Below are positions 1 through 12,527 of a DNA stretch of 64,000 nucleotides, in pieces. Numbering within the stretch: the first letter of the stretch is position 1; every line of letters starts with the position of its first letter. The notes below the pieces were generated by a model. That model saw only the letters and a list, made by a program, of their open reading frames with translations. It was not told the DNA's origin and did not search any database. Position numbers and translations under genes: made by a program. The stretch covers positions 1,364,001 through 1,428,000 of the forward strand of contig SNVD02004565.1 of the NCBI GenBank assembly GCA_013180625.2, given 5' to 3'. This DNA is from Boswellia sacra (Eukaryota > Streptophyta > Magnoliopsida > Sapindales > Burseraceae).

Positions 1-140
1 TAACTTGAAGGAGAACAAGAAATTAAGAACGAGAACAATGAATAGCTAGTGAGGAAGGAGAGTGCAGTATTTATATGTATGGTACGTGAAAGAGCAATCA
101 TTAAATAACTAGGATTAATATTCCTAATTTACTTCCGACT
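1..140 (-). promoter_or_regulatory. upstream region of a second truncated-cullin copy beyond the left edge
   Basis: This stretch closely resembles the region just upstream of the cullin-like gene at 2735-3589. Shared blocks in the same order include GAGAACAAT, GGAGAGTGCA followed by TATTTATAT, GTACGTGAA and AGGATTAATAT. The matching copy lies at about 3643-3740, directly upstream of that gene's ATG. I infer that a paralogous minus-strand gene ends its 5' leader here and that its coding part lies to the left of the window. Confidence 0.6.
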
Positions 141-2734
141 ACAAAATTAACATCACAGTTTCTATTATTTTTTAAATTTAGTCTCGGACTCGGATTCCTT
201 TCCTTTCCTTCAGAAACTCGATGTCATACCTCTACTCAACCAGGACAACTTAAGTTTATTTAACCAAAAAATAAAAATAAAAGATCATATCCCGAATAGA
301 ATATTAATTTGTTTTTAAATGGGAAAATGAATTTTTTTAATTATTAAAAATTGAGGAGTTATTTACTCACAATTTTGCATAATTTTTTTTAGAAAATAAA
401 TTATATTTTTACTAAACTGTGGTTGAATAAAATTAGTTAACAGATATTTAATTTTCCTTGAACTCTCTGTCATGAGTGCTACTTTCTTTCAACTTTAAAT
501 TTTTATTTTAGAAACATACGCATTTCTATATCAAATTACCACACGCTTTTGACTCTCAGTCTTTGTATTAATCAAACTTTATTTATTACTAATTTGAATC
601 TTTGATTAAACTAATCACAAAAAACGAAACTACTTTTTGATAAGAAATTCTATTTCCGTCCCTTAAAACCTCCATCAAATTAAATTAACTAATTTAGTTT
701 TATTGATAAAAACATATAATCAGAAATAGGCAAAACAAACAAAAACATAAAACTAGCCACGATGCGTATATTGAGCCAAAGAAAATAATTAAAAAAAATC
801 TTGATATTCAACTTTAGTTTTAATCATATAAAATGGAGATACAACTCATATCAATTATTGATTTTGATATCTTTGGTTTCTTATAGTGTTATTTTTGGAT
901 TTTGACGGCTGTGTAAATTTAAATTACTTTTTAGTATTTAAGAACATATGTCTGAGAAATATGTAAAAAAGTACGTTTTAAGGATTCAAATAGCCTCATC
1001 AATGCTATGTTACACAAAAAATGCAAGGAAAATTTGTATTTTTTTAATTGTTTAATCCACTCATGAGTTGGGCACTCGTGACTGGGTAATGAGACTTGAT
1101 AATTTGGTCATTAACTTTCAAATGAGCTAGTTAACTCATGTATAATTTATTTGGAAGATTATTTTTATCTTTAAGAATGAAATTGATTAAACAATAAAAA
1201 AATTAACATGTTAAACATTTAAAAAAAAATCCCCTCAACCATTTTTTAATTATAACTTGTTTCACAATTAATTGATGGATCATTAATATACATGGTGCAT
1301 TGACGAAAGGAACCCTATGTCTTAATGTTATTTACTTGCTGATTTCTTTTGTTTTAAAGTTTGAATTCAACTTATTCACTGACTTCAAATCTTATCTAAA
1401 TGGAAAAAAACTAAAAAAAACTTAGCTTTGAATGGAAAAAGTTAAAAAATTTTAGTTTTATCTCAATACAAATATCTGAATCATTTATTACTTCTCTAAT
1501 TCTTTTAAATACGCTTATAAGATTCATATATGATTAATTTATACATAGTCTAATATTTTAATTTTTGAATATATTCTAACATTTTAATTTTAAAATATTA
1601 TTATTTATTTTTAATTTTACATTATGGTTCTTCACATATTTTTAAAATTATTTTATGATCATTTAGCTTATTTATATATCAAATTCTTTTAGAAAAAAAT
1701 AATTTCTTTACCTAATTATACACATTTAAATAAATTAAACTAATAATAAATTTTGGCAAGTAAATTAATATAAGTGAATAGGGATATATGTGTAAAACTT
1801 TAAGTTTTCAGACAGACATTGCAATTTAAATATTAAAATTAAACAACAAACAAATCATCCAGATTTTTATATCTAGATCTATTTAGATTTTAGTTTAATT
1901 CAAACTTATTCATATTTTAGAAAAAAAAAATCCTAAATCTTATCTTTGATAATTTTGAAATATCTGCATATGATAAGAAACTATAAACTAATCTAAAATA
2001 ATGTTAGATATTTATTATTTTCATTTTTATTTCATATATATCTTTAGAATATATGTTTAGTTAATTCTCAATAAAACTTTTTGCCATAAACATCTAGCGA
2101 AACTTTAGATCCTAACTTAAATGTTATCCCGATATTTATCCTTAATTTTCGTGTTTAACATAACTAGAATTAAGAACTCTAAACACATTCTCAAATTCTT
2201 TCTTTAGCAATCTTTGTAGCAGCCAAACCACACCGCCACTTAACTCTCAGATTTGTTCAAATAGTCCAACCTGTTTTAAAATCATTCAACATTTAATTGT
2301 AAATATAAGTTTATAAGATAAATAGTTAATTAAATAGTAATATTATATATACATCAAATTATACAATTACCAAATATATACCACCTGGCTGATATGATAT
2401 TATGAAATGAGTAGTTATCAATTCATTTACTAAAATATGATTTATGTATTTTACCTCTTCTAGATTATAAATCAGAAATTTTTATTAACGAGACAAATAA
2501 TGTGTATGCATAAATAGTCCAAAATATCAAACACCATATAGAATATGCCACATAAATTAATGGCAGTGGCACCACTGAGAAGACAAATACAAAAGAATTA
2601 GGTTTCAGATGAAAGGAAAGATTCAATGGCTAACACATGAAAAAATGTAAACCGAAACAAAATTGAATTTATTTGGTTTTTCACTAATACTCAAATTAAT
2701 CCTCATCCTCCGAACATACTGTACGTAAAGATGT
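141..2734. other. AT-rich spacer between tandem cullin copies
   Basis: No open frame or RNA gene is recognisable. Two blocks look like diverged copies of the DNA upstream of the intact cullin-like gene. About 540-620 matches about 4165-4225 (ATCAAACTTTATTTATTA-like). About 2270-2440 matches about 4260-4430 (AATATTTAATT, CCAAATAT and TGAGTAGTTATCA-like). The about 1.6 kb between these blocks has no counterpart in the shorter right copy, so it is either an insertion here or a deletion there. I see no terminal repeats that would define a transposon. Confidence 0.45.
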
Positions 2735-3589
2735 TCAAGTTTTGCTTCTCTGAGCAAATTCATTATCAAGGAGTTGCTTGTAGTGAAGTACCAAAATCTC
2801 ATGTCGCAACTTCAGCTTGCTGCTCATGGAACTGAAATAAGGCAAGTAATAAGAGACCCTCTCGCTTTCTTTCTTCAAGCACTCCTTCGCTTTTCTCATA
2901 TAATTATCCGGACAAGAATCCTCTGAAATCCAACTTGAAGCCTTCCGGGAATAGTAAGAAGCCGTAGCATCGATGAGGTGTTGTTCAAAATCTTTTTCGT
3001 AATAATAGAGAGATTCTGATCCTTCTCCTTCTATTCCCATATCCACAAAAATCTCCAAAACCTTCTTCAACAAGGCTTTATCGATTTCTTCTCCCTCGCG
3101 CTCTTTATCAATCAAAATAATCACAGCGTCTCTTGCCTTAACATTCAACTCTTTGTAACACAGATCTCGGAACACGATCGTTTTAACTTCTTCAAGTGTA
3201 GGAAGCATATGCACGGCAATATAAAACCTTTCAATACAGCGAAAGAATCCCTTTAGAAGACGAGCCAAATCCTTGTAATTTTGCCATTGTTTCACCAACT
3301 CTCTCAGCATCAACTCAATGTCCTCCTTATTTTGTGTTGCAGGCATCACAACTGATGTAACATAATCTTCAAGCAGCTCCTGGTACTTGACATACACCTT
3401 ACCTGCCGCATCAGAATCTGAATTTCGCTTTGTACATATATGGTAGGTATCTGTGTAATACTTCATATACTCGGCGCAGGTAATTTTTGATTCTGCTGCC
3501 GCTGCTACAATTCCCTTCGCTTTGTTATATGCTTCTTGAATGCTATCATACCATTCTTCGAAAGAAATTTTAACCTCTCGTTCCCCCAT
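2735..3589 (-). CDS. truncated CUL1-like cullin (N-terminal cullin repeats only)
   Basis: This is a single-exon ORF of 284 aa. It resembles the first about 280 residues of plant CUL1, the SCF ubiquitin-ligase scaffold. Residues 41-53 (YMKYYTDTYHICT) correspond to the helix that contacts SKP1-type adaptors. Residues 94-102 (MLRELVKQW), 139-148 (VFRDLCYKEL), 153-167 (RDAVIILIDKEREGE) and 212-228 (YYSRKASSWISEDSCPD) follow CUL1 order and spacing. The protein stops near residue 284, whereas full CUL1 has about 740 residues. It therefore lacks the cullin-homology domain, the RBX1-binding region and the neddylation lysine. Full-length plant CUL1 genes have many introns, so the intronless state suggests a retro-derived or partial duplicate. 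From this architecture it could bind adaptors but not recruit an E2. The open frame is intact, so it may be expressed. A second copy seems to lie to the left. The truncated-CUL1 identity is firm; the function is inference. Confidence 0.85.
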   Translation of the reverse strand: MGEREVKISFEEWYDSIQEAYNKAKGIVAAAAESKITCAEYMKYYTDTYHICTKRNSDSDAAGKVYVKYQELLEDYVTSVVMPATQNKEDIELMLRELVKQWQNYKDLARLLKGFFRCIERFYIAVHMLPTLEEVKTIVFRDLCYKELNVKARDAVIILIDKEREGEEIDKALLKKVLEIFVDMGIEGEGSESLYYYEKDFEQHLIDATASYYSRKASSWISEDSCPDNYMRKAKECLKKESERVSYYLPYFSSMSSKLKLRHEILVLHYKQLLDNEFAQRSKT

Positions 3590-3837
3590 ATTGCATGCAA
3601 AGCTTAATTTCAGACTAACTTACGCTAGAAATTAATTGATTGAGAACAATTTGAGAAGGAGAGTGCAATATTTATATTGTACGTGAAATTAAGGGTAATA
3701 ATTAAATCAAGCACAACCAGGATTAATATGTTCCTAACTTAAGTCGGATTATTAAAACCAAAGAAGGAAACACAAAAGAGAATGGGATTCCTTTCGGTCT
3801 CTATTTGGAGTCTCCTTATTATGAGATATATATCATA

Positions 3838-4030
3838 AATAGTAATGTTATACATCCTAACTTTATATTCCAATTTTACATCCCACTTGATGTGAATACG
3901 GACATATCAATCTACATGAATTGCCACATAACATCTTTTTTAATTAATCAATTAGCATATCATTTACATAGATTGACATGTCAACTGTCATTTTAATTGG
4001 GATGCAAAATTAGAATGTATAACATTACTC
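3838..4030. mobile_element. MITE-like inverted-repeat element
   Basis: The ends are imperfect inverted repeats. The left end reads AGTAATGTTATACATCCTAA. The reverse complement of the right end reads AGTAATGTTATACATTCTAA, and similarity continues inward for about 35 bp. The element is about 190 bp, AT-rich and has no coding capacity. It sits about 250 bp upstream of the cullin-like ATG and is absent from the homologous position of the left copy as far as I can see. A 63-codon frame inside it is not a gene. Confidence 0.6.
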
Positions 4031-4430
4031 ATACTATGAGATATCCAAATAGAAGATTAACTTAAAACAAACAAATTAAGTAGGAAAAGAGTAGCCTTAA
4101 AATTTTTTCATCCGAATGTATGTTAAAATATAATGCAATTCTGAATCAAAATCATTACAATCTTATTAACTTCCCAATTTCTGTAATCAAATTTATTTAT
4201 TAACACTTTGATTAAATCAATCACGAAATCAAATAACACGTAATAAAGTCATCCAATATTTAATTCTTTTGAATATAACTTACATCCCATTAAAGTAATA
4301 TGACCCATTAATAAAACATAATTATGAGATAAATAATAGTTATACATGCACAATCAAGTCATATAACCAAATATGCACAACTTAACGCAATACAATGTCA
4401 TTAAATGAGTAATAATCACTTCATTTTTTA

Positions 4431-4432
<2 letters not shown>

Positions 4433-4470
<38 letters not shown>
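4433..4470. repeat. (AT)n microsatellite
   Basis: A run of alternating A and T of about 38 bp. Confidence 0.95.
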
Positions 4471-4473
<3 letters not shown>

Positions 4474-4499
4474 AATTCTTGTTCATCCAGTATTTTTAT

Positions 4500-5102
4500 T
4501 TTAAATTTTTATTCATCCAATGATTTTCAGTTACATTAAGTAAATTGAGTTGTATTTATGAATTAAGCTGTACAAAATAATTATTTTGAGATGAGATGAG
4601 ATGGAATAGAATACTCAATAACGATAATTAACGCATGAAAATTGTGTACCCAAAAGCTGTGAGCCCATTGGGTTATTGGGCTTCATTGTCTAATGAAAAC
4701 TTGGGCCACTGTTACCCCAAATCCATAATTATAAACAATTCTTATTAACTAAATTATTAATATAGATCATTAATTAGTAAACGATAAACAATATATTTTT
4801 AAGAAGATAAGATCCCAATCCATTACATCACGTGAATACAAAAAGAAGTGTAATATGAGTATTACTCGGATCCCAATCATATTCTGACACGTACTTCATA
4901 ACAAAAATAGAGATTGTCTCGTCTGTAGAAGATTAAAACCTAATTTTATAATAGCTTTTAATTGAAAAGTTAAATAAAAAAACCAAGTACAACTTTCGTT
5001 ATAAGTCTTCGCCAGACACAGAAAAAGGCTCAAAAGAAAAGAAAAGAAACCCTTAATTTCATCGAAGCACATTCAATTCACGGAGAAGAGAAGAAGAGAA
5101 AA
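4500..5102 (+). promoter_or_regulatory. SUMO promoter and 5' leader
   Basis: This is the spacer upstream of the SUMO ATG. It contains two site-II-type elements (ATTGGGCTTC near 4675 and TTGGGCCAC near 4701), common in promoters of constitutively expressed plant genes, and a CACGTG core at 4829-4834. A purine-rich leader (GAAGAGAAGAAGAG) runs into the start codon. The transcription start was not identified. Confidence 0.5.
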
Positions 5103-6307
<1,205 letters not shown>

Positions 6308-7188
6308 TGCTCATTTGTTAAGAGCAAGTAACTAGTATTGCTGTGAAACTATTTTCTGGTTGTGGGTTATGCAGGCTTAAGTTGTTGGACTTGTAATGGA
6401 CATCTTTGCGCCGGTGACTTGTGTGGATTTTAACTATTATAGCTCTCTATTCGAGAGCGAGAGCTTTGACAATATTTATTAGATATGGCAGCATTCGTGA
6501 CTTGAAAATCTATTAGAGAGCTTTGACATTATTTTTTAGGCATGGGAGAATCGTAACTTGATTTCTGGTTCTTCTATTTCTTCGAGTAATATTTGCGTCG
6601 TGATGGAGATATAAACTTAAGAAATCGTGTGTTTTACGTATGATTTTAATGCAAAGCGGAAAAGTATGAAAACACCGAGTGCACTACCCTTACTATCGTA
6701 ATTGAGGTGCTTGCGACGGTTCTTTTAACTCTGATGGTATGAGTCTAATCTGCCCTTTATTGTTGTTTACAACTTAAAACCCTTTCATCTGAAAACAGTA
6801 ATGTTCTCCGTTCGATGAAAATGTTGTGGAGATCAGAACTTCTATGATGCACGATTATTTCCCTCTAGACTTAACCAGAAATTGGAAATATTGGCCAAAG
6901 CTTTGCTCTCATCTCATGAAAAACTTTTTGTACATGCTATTTGCATCTAAGAAACGATGAATAAAGAAAAAAAAAAGTGCTTTTTCCTATGCTACTTGGA
7001 AGGAAAACGTTCGGAATCTGCCCAATTTACAAATGCTCTCTCCCCTCCATTATATTACAGTTAGCCTTTCCCATGTTTGTTAAAGGTATTATTCTGTATA
7101 AACTGGGAAACATTCTCTCTGAGCCAGCGATATAATTCTCACCCCTGTTGATGCAAAATTAGAGAACATCGCTTGATGTGGAATCTGC
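6308..7188. other. convergent 3' flanks of SUMO and the membrane-protein gene
   Basis: This region lies between two convergent genes and should hold both 3' untranslated regions. A possible SUMO poly(A) region is the T/A-rich stretch around 6540-6660. An AATAAAG-type signal occurs near 6960. No ORF or RNA gene is evident. Confidence 0.4.
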
Positions 7189-10100
7189 TTAATCCTGGAT
7201 GAAAAAGCATAACACAATCAGCTAAAAAAGAATGTAGCTTCATTGATGTGGAAACAGGTCTATGTGCTGCGAAATCAGCGTGAATGCATATAGAATCAAC
7301 TTACCAAATTTTGAGCTCGATGTCTTGCTTTACTATGTCTATGTCTATGATCCGAGGTGTGTGATATCTGAGCTTGACCAAAAAGTCTTCGAATGAACTC
7401 CTGTATATGATTGTAAATGCTGTATAGCATCACATCAAAAGACCATCAGTAAGCTGTTACCATATGGGATCAAAAGAATCTATTACCTAGATAAGAGCAA
7501 AATTGCTTGTATGAAAATAAAAACTGAAGAATAATTGTTGTGTCAAAATTCACTATCTTATCAATGTCCTAAGTGGCAAGGTCAACTGAAAAGTTTCCAC
7601 ATAAATAAAAAGTGTGATTATAGAAAGCCTTGAGATATAGCAATGTTCTAGCAATAGTAGTCTAGTGAACACAGAACACAATGACATCAAGCATAATCAT
7701 CCTTAAACTCAATTCCAATCTGCACTTTAAACTATTCATGCAAAGCAGCTTGAGCTTGCATCCATAGAATCACTTTCACAGGCAAAATCAAGTAATACCT
7801 TAGTAAAAAATATTAAATAAATTCTCTAAGGAAAAATGTAAAACCAAATATTTAACTGCTAGAAGTTAATTATGGATTGGTGGATCTTAATTATTCTAAT
7901 GCATGATGAAATTTCACTAATGTAAGCTTAGTAGGACTGAAAATAAGATACATAATGAAACGAAGAGAAATTGCGAGGAAGAAAGGGGAGGAAACCAAAG
8001 CAACAAATAAAATAGAAGGACAAAATCATATTTTATTAATCATTATCCACCATACAGATAACTATATGATTACAAAATACAAAAAACATAAAACACAATA
8101 CCTGAGGCGATGCCTATTGCAGGCTGTGAAGAAGGCAACAAAACCATTTAAAATGCTTCTGACAGCACGGAAAACCTGGAAAGTTAATGGTAACAATGAG
8201 AACCATTCACATAGCCATTACATGCTAATCATTCAATCTTAAAGATATAGGGGTCTTCGAAGTACCTGCGAGAATAGGTCATTCCAAAGAGATCGCCACA
8301 TGGAAACTTCATATGTTGTCACGGAAGCCTCAGAAGCTGAAACAACCTGGAAAATGCTATTTACGGTCCGCCATATATCTCCAACCAATTCAGAAATACA
8401 GGCAAAAATGTAAGCCATAAAACTCCCCAGAGCTAGGCCTAGGCGAATTGGAGCATAAAGTATTTCCCAGAGTGTCCAACATAGTGGATACAGAACAGAA
8501 GTTGCTGAAAAATCAAAGCCACCAGAATTAATTTAATTAACACAAGATCTTGAAGATCGTATTGGGTCAAATAAGTGCAAGCTCTTAAAACAAACAATAC
8601 AATCCATCACAATCTATCATGGGAATTAGCTAGTTTAGGTGGTACTGTCGCTTATAGTAATATAAAGAGGTCCTGGGATTTATCTTCCTTGTGCAAAGGT
8701 TTGTGGCTCGAGTGGATAGTCTTTTTTGTGAAAAGGTTAAAAAGACAAAATAAAAAAAATTGGAGTTGTTGCCACTTACCAATTTTCCATATAATCGAGA
8801 TGATCATCCAGATGGGCAACACTACAATCTCCATTAGGTCTCCCACTAGATTGCAAGAGGAACTGACTAAAAGCCAAATAACTGAAAAAAAACTCTCCGC
8901 TACTTCAATTATTGTATTCCACAATGGGAGAAGGAAGCTTAAAATATCCGTAAGGGGTCCTGCAAGTGGTTGTGTAACAACTGCAAAAAACGAACGAGCG
9001 GTGCGTGTGATTGCTAAGAACCATTGAACAGCCTTTTGAAAGTTATGCAGAAATAGCATGGTTCCTAAGTACTTGATTCTTGAAACCATCTCCCAAGTTT
9101 CTATCCAATCGAGAAGAGGGCCACATAAACGAGAAGCAGTAGCTTTCAGAACAGGGACATTTTTGTATAAATCATAAAATCCTATTAAAACAGTGATAAC
9201 TGAGATCAGCACATATAAAGCCCGAGCCAGAGGACACATCCAGGGGCGATATAGTTGGCTAAATCCTGGATATGATTGGAGGAAGATGACCCAAGATGGA
9301 AGCCCGGCCTCCAATAAGGTAAGTAGACGCAGATCAGACACTATAATTTGCTTAAATTTGAATGGGAGGTCTCGATCATTGAACCTAAACAAAATCAGAA
9401 CATCACGATATTGGGTAGCTTCTTCTGCAACTCCACAATCACTGGTATGAATCTCAGAGTTGTATGACAAGTTTCCCACTTCATTCTGTGTTTCCTCAGT
9501 ATACATATCAACTTCAACTCCAGCACTAATACGCTTCGTTACTTTTCTTCTCTTATAAGGCCCAGTTGGAGGAGGTGTGTGTGGTTCACTTGTACTGGTT
9601 TCAAGGGTCCCAGTGCAAGCATTAAAACTGCTAGCAGTGCCATGAACAGAAGTATGTTTCTCAAATTGATTATCATTGCAAATATTCTCATCATCATCCA
9701 GAGAGGTAGGCCCTGAGAAATCTTCTTCAGCATCATAGAAAATTTCTCCTAATAAAGTTCAAAGAAAAATGAGATATTGTTGGTAAAGCTCCTTTCAATC
9801 CAGTAGATTTCTTGTGTTAGTTATTCTGTGAAAAATGAGATATTGAACTGTAAAATATCTATCAATGACAACTTATAAGTTATTTCCCCGTTCTTCTTAA
9901 GTGACGTTTTTAAGGAAAAAACATAATAAAGATAAAACTTTGCCACAAATGATACCCAACATAAAGTCCCAATTGCAATACAAACATAATACAGGATACA
10001 AGTAACTATTTCTGATAGAATGGTTAAAAACAACAACATGAAAAGAATGCACCAACGATACAATTGAATCATCCTATCCCAGATAACTGCAGACACAGCA

Positions 10101-11452
10101 AAAGTGGATGCAGACTGAGTACATGCTTCGGGGAATACACAAACAAGATAGACTTCTATCATGTATTTCAGATCTTTGCAATTCACTTAACCTATTTAAC
10201 CATGTCCAAGTCAAACAACAGATGCAAAAATTGAATTTCGGCAAAACACCTGTGTTTATTACATGAACACTGTCGCAGGATGATGTTTACATCTACAAAG
10301 CGTTCACGTCCAACAACATATCAATGTTGAAGCACAAACTGCTAGGCAAGCAGGCACAAACATTAAACACAGTTTGCTCCTGTTTAGATCAGGAAAGGCT
10401 AAAAGAATACCTGTAGCAGTATCTAGATACTCGCTCAATTGCAGCTGGTCAGACGCTGTTCCTGAGAACCATGAAGATATACAGCTTGCAGCCTGGGCTA
10501 TACTATCAAATTCCCATCTACGCACAAATTTAGCTTCTATGGCCAGAGACGTATCAGTCTGCAAGTGACATGAAAACCATTAAACAAAGGCATTTAGGGT
10601 TCACTACAACCAAGCTGTACAGCCCAAACAAGGGGTGATACCTGCAGTTCATTTAAGTAGTTTATGCCTCGAACATCTTTCCATGAGACTTCAAAAACAA
10701 TAAAACCATACAAGGTCCTATGCAACTCGCTGCTTAGAAGCAAAGTACTTTGCAGTGTCTTTACAGGTAGCAAAACCCTCTTTCGAGACAAGGTTGCAGC
10801 ATCAATCAATGAAAACCATCTGTTTAAATTCTCCGATTTCATAGTAGAGGGTTTAGAGCGTACTTCCTTTTCCTCCTTTCTCTCCTTTCTCTCTCTCCGT
10901 GCTTTGTTTGCAAAAGGGGATAACCTGGACTGTAAAAGATAAGCAACTTTACATTTTGATCATTGTCAAGTTAGAGAAACAAAAGAAAGAAAAATTAGTT
11001 CAAAGAGAAGTGCTTTTAGCAACCTTTGTAACCATTAGTTGCCACAAGTGTGTTGGCCGTGAATCTAGGTCCCTCAGCCATGGTCCGTTATCCACCAAAA
11101 CATAGAATTTGTTACTTTCAACAGCTAGGAAGAGGCTAAGATCTGAAAGATAAGACTGCAAATCTCTGCAAAATCATAAGTACCAAAAACCATGTGAACT
11201 TCATAGACATGCCAATCACATAGTGTAATTCATAAAATCATCATTATCAACAGCGCAATCATTACATAAGATCTTTAAACTAACATCAATCACAGTATCC
11301 TAATCCATTAAAATAAATTTTTTTTTTTTTAAAAAAAAAGCTCTTCAAGTTACAAATGATTGAAAATTAAACAAAAACAAGTTACATAAATCATACCCAA
11401 TTTGAAGACTTGTTAAGGGAAACACACATTTGGAATCATTGTCTTTCCCCAT
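7189..11452 (-). CDS. unrecognised conserved-looking multi-pass membrane protein
   Basis: Nine coding exons (5' to 3'): 11397-11452, 11024-11165, 10642-10929, 10411-10558, 8780-9748, 8266-8504, 8102-8175, 7305-7419 and 7189-7194. They sum to 2037 nt, or 678 aa. I believe similar proteins occur across plants but cannot name a family or function. Residues 1-66 (MGKDNDSKCVFPLTSLQIG start) form a soluble domain rich in W, L and D. A charged stretch RREREERKEEKEVR and a basic PYKRRKVTKR segment follow. The C-terminal half has several hydrophobic spans (ALYVLISVITVLIGFYDL, SFLLPLWNTIIEV, VVLPIWMIISIIWKI, LGLALGSFMAYIFACI), so it is likely an integral membrane protein with a long cytosolic N terminus. 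The tail is basic and His-rich (SDHRHRHSKARHRAQ). The last coding exon holds only GAT TAA. Exon phases are all consistent. Confidence 0.75.
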
Positions 11453-12527
11453 CAGAGCTCCTCCTCAACTTCTCAACCTAAAATCTCTGCTTCACGATCC
11501 CCACAAGAAACATAACCAAAACGAAAACACTTCCATTAGTCTCCTTTTCATCGCATTAAATGAAAATTAAAAGCACGTACATGCATTATCTACACGTATG
11601 CAAATGTATTGATTAGCGTAAAATACATGTATCTGAATACGTATGAAAAGCATGAAGAGAAAAGTGAATCAACCTGGAAGAGGTGAATTCCATGGAAGTC
11701 TCGTGGAAGAGAAATTCAGAGCCGAATCAAACTCATAACCGAAGAGAACTGTACACGATGGACGAATCAACGGACGAGAATGGAGGCTGGCAGAGAAGTG
11801 GAGAGATCACAAGGACACACATTGAAACAGAAAAAACAAAAACCAGTTCAACTTTAACTAACTTCAATTCTATTCTATCACACGAAGGGCAAAACAGTCA
11901 CCAAAAAAAATTAAAATCTCTTTTATCTCCTCCTTTTGTCCTCCGTCTCTCTTCTCTCTCTCTTTTGCAAGGGAGAAATTGCAGTTTAATTTGATTGGAA
12001 ATTTGGAAGGAGGCGTGTCGGAGAGCGCGTATCTTGGCGTAGTGAGGGGTATAATTGTAAATTTAAAAAAGGTGTATCATATCGGGATCTGATGCTTGCC
12101 TTCCCGCCAGGAAAGATCGTCGTTGTCCTTGGCACAGTTTAAAGAGATTTCACGAGAGACAGAGAAAGCTCTGCAATAAGTCTCACAATATATATATTAT
12201 TAATTTAATAAACGAGAAATTTGTGACGTAAAATGTTTATGATACGGCACGAATATGAAAGCTGTGTCCGATTAAATTTGAAAGTAATTTTCATTTTTCG
12301 TTGATCTAATTCTTTTTTTTAATAAAGTATTCTACTTCATTAAATTCTGTAATTGAAAAAAATACAACAAAGGAGAAAATAAAAAAAGGGAGAAGGTGAC
12401 GTGGCATTAGCCTAAGCTTGCCGTTTTTGAAATGAGATGCTCTCGTTTTGCCAAAGCTCTGGCTTTAAATGCTTCAACTCAAGTTGCACAACTCCATTCA
12501 ATTCTATATTTACTTTTTCAATTTAAT
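11453..12527 (-). promoter_or_regulatory. 5' leader and promoter of the membrane-protein gene
   Basis: The leader probably reaches to about 11990, where a CT/GA-rich stretch occurs. A leader intron is possible: on the minus strand a CTTCCAG|GTTGATT donor at about 11672 could pair with an acceptor near 11480. Beyond about 12000 there is only AT-rich spacer. No other gene is seen. Confidence 0.35.

Noticed and set aside
8575..9027. 150-codon + strand frame inside the membrane-protein gene
   Set aside because: It is antisense to the large coding exon 8780-9748 and its intron; the protein shows no family features.
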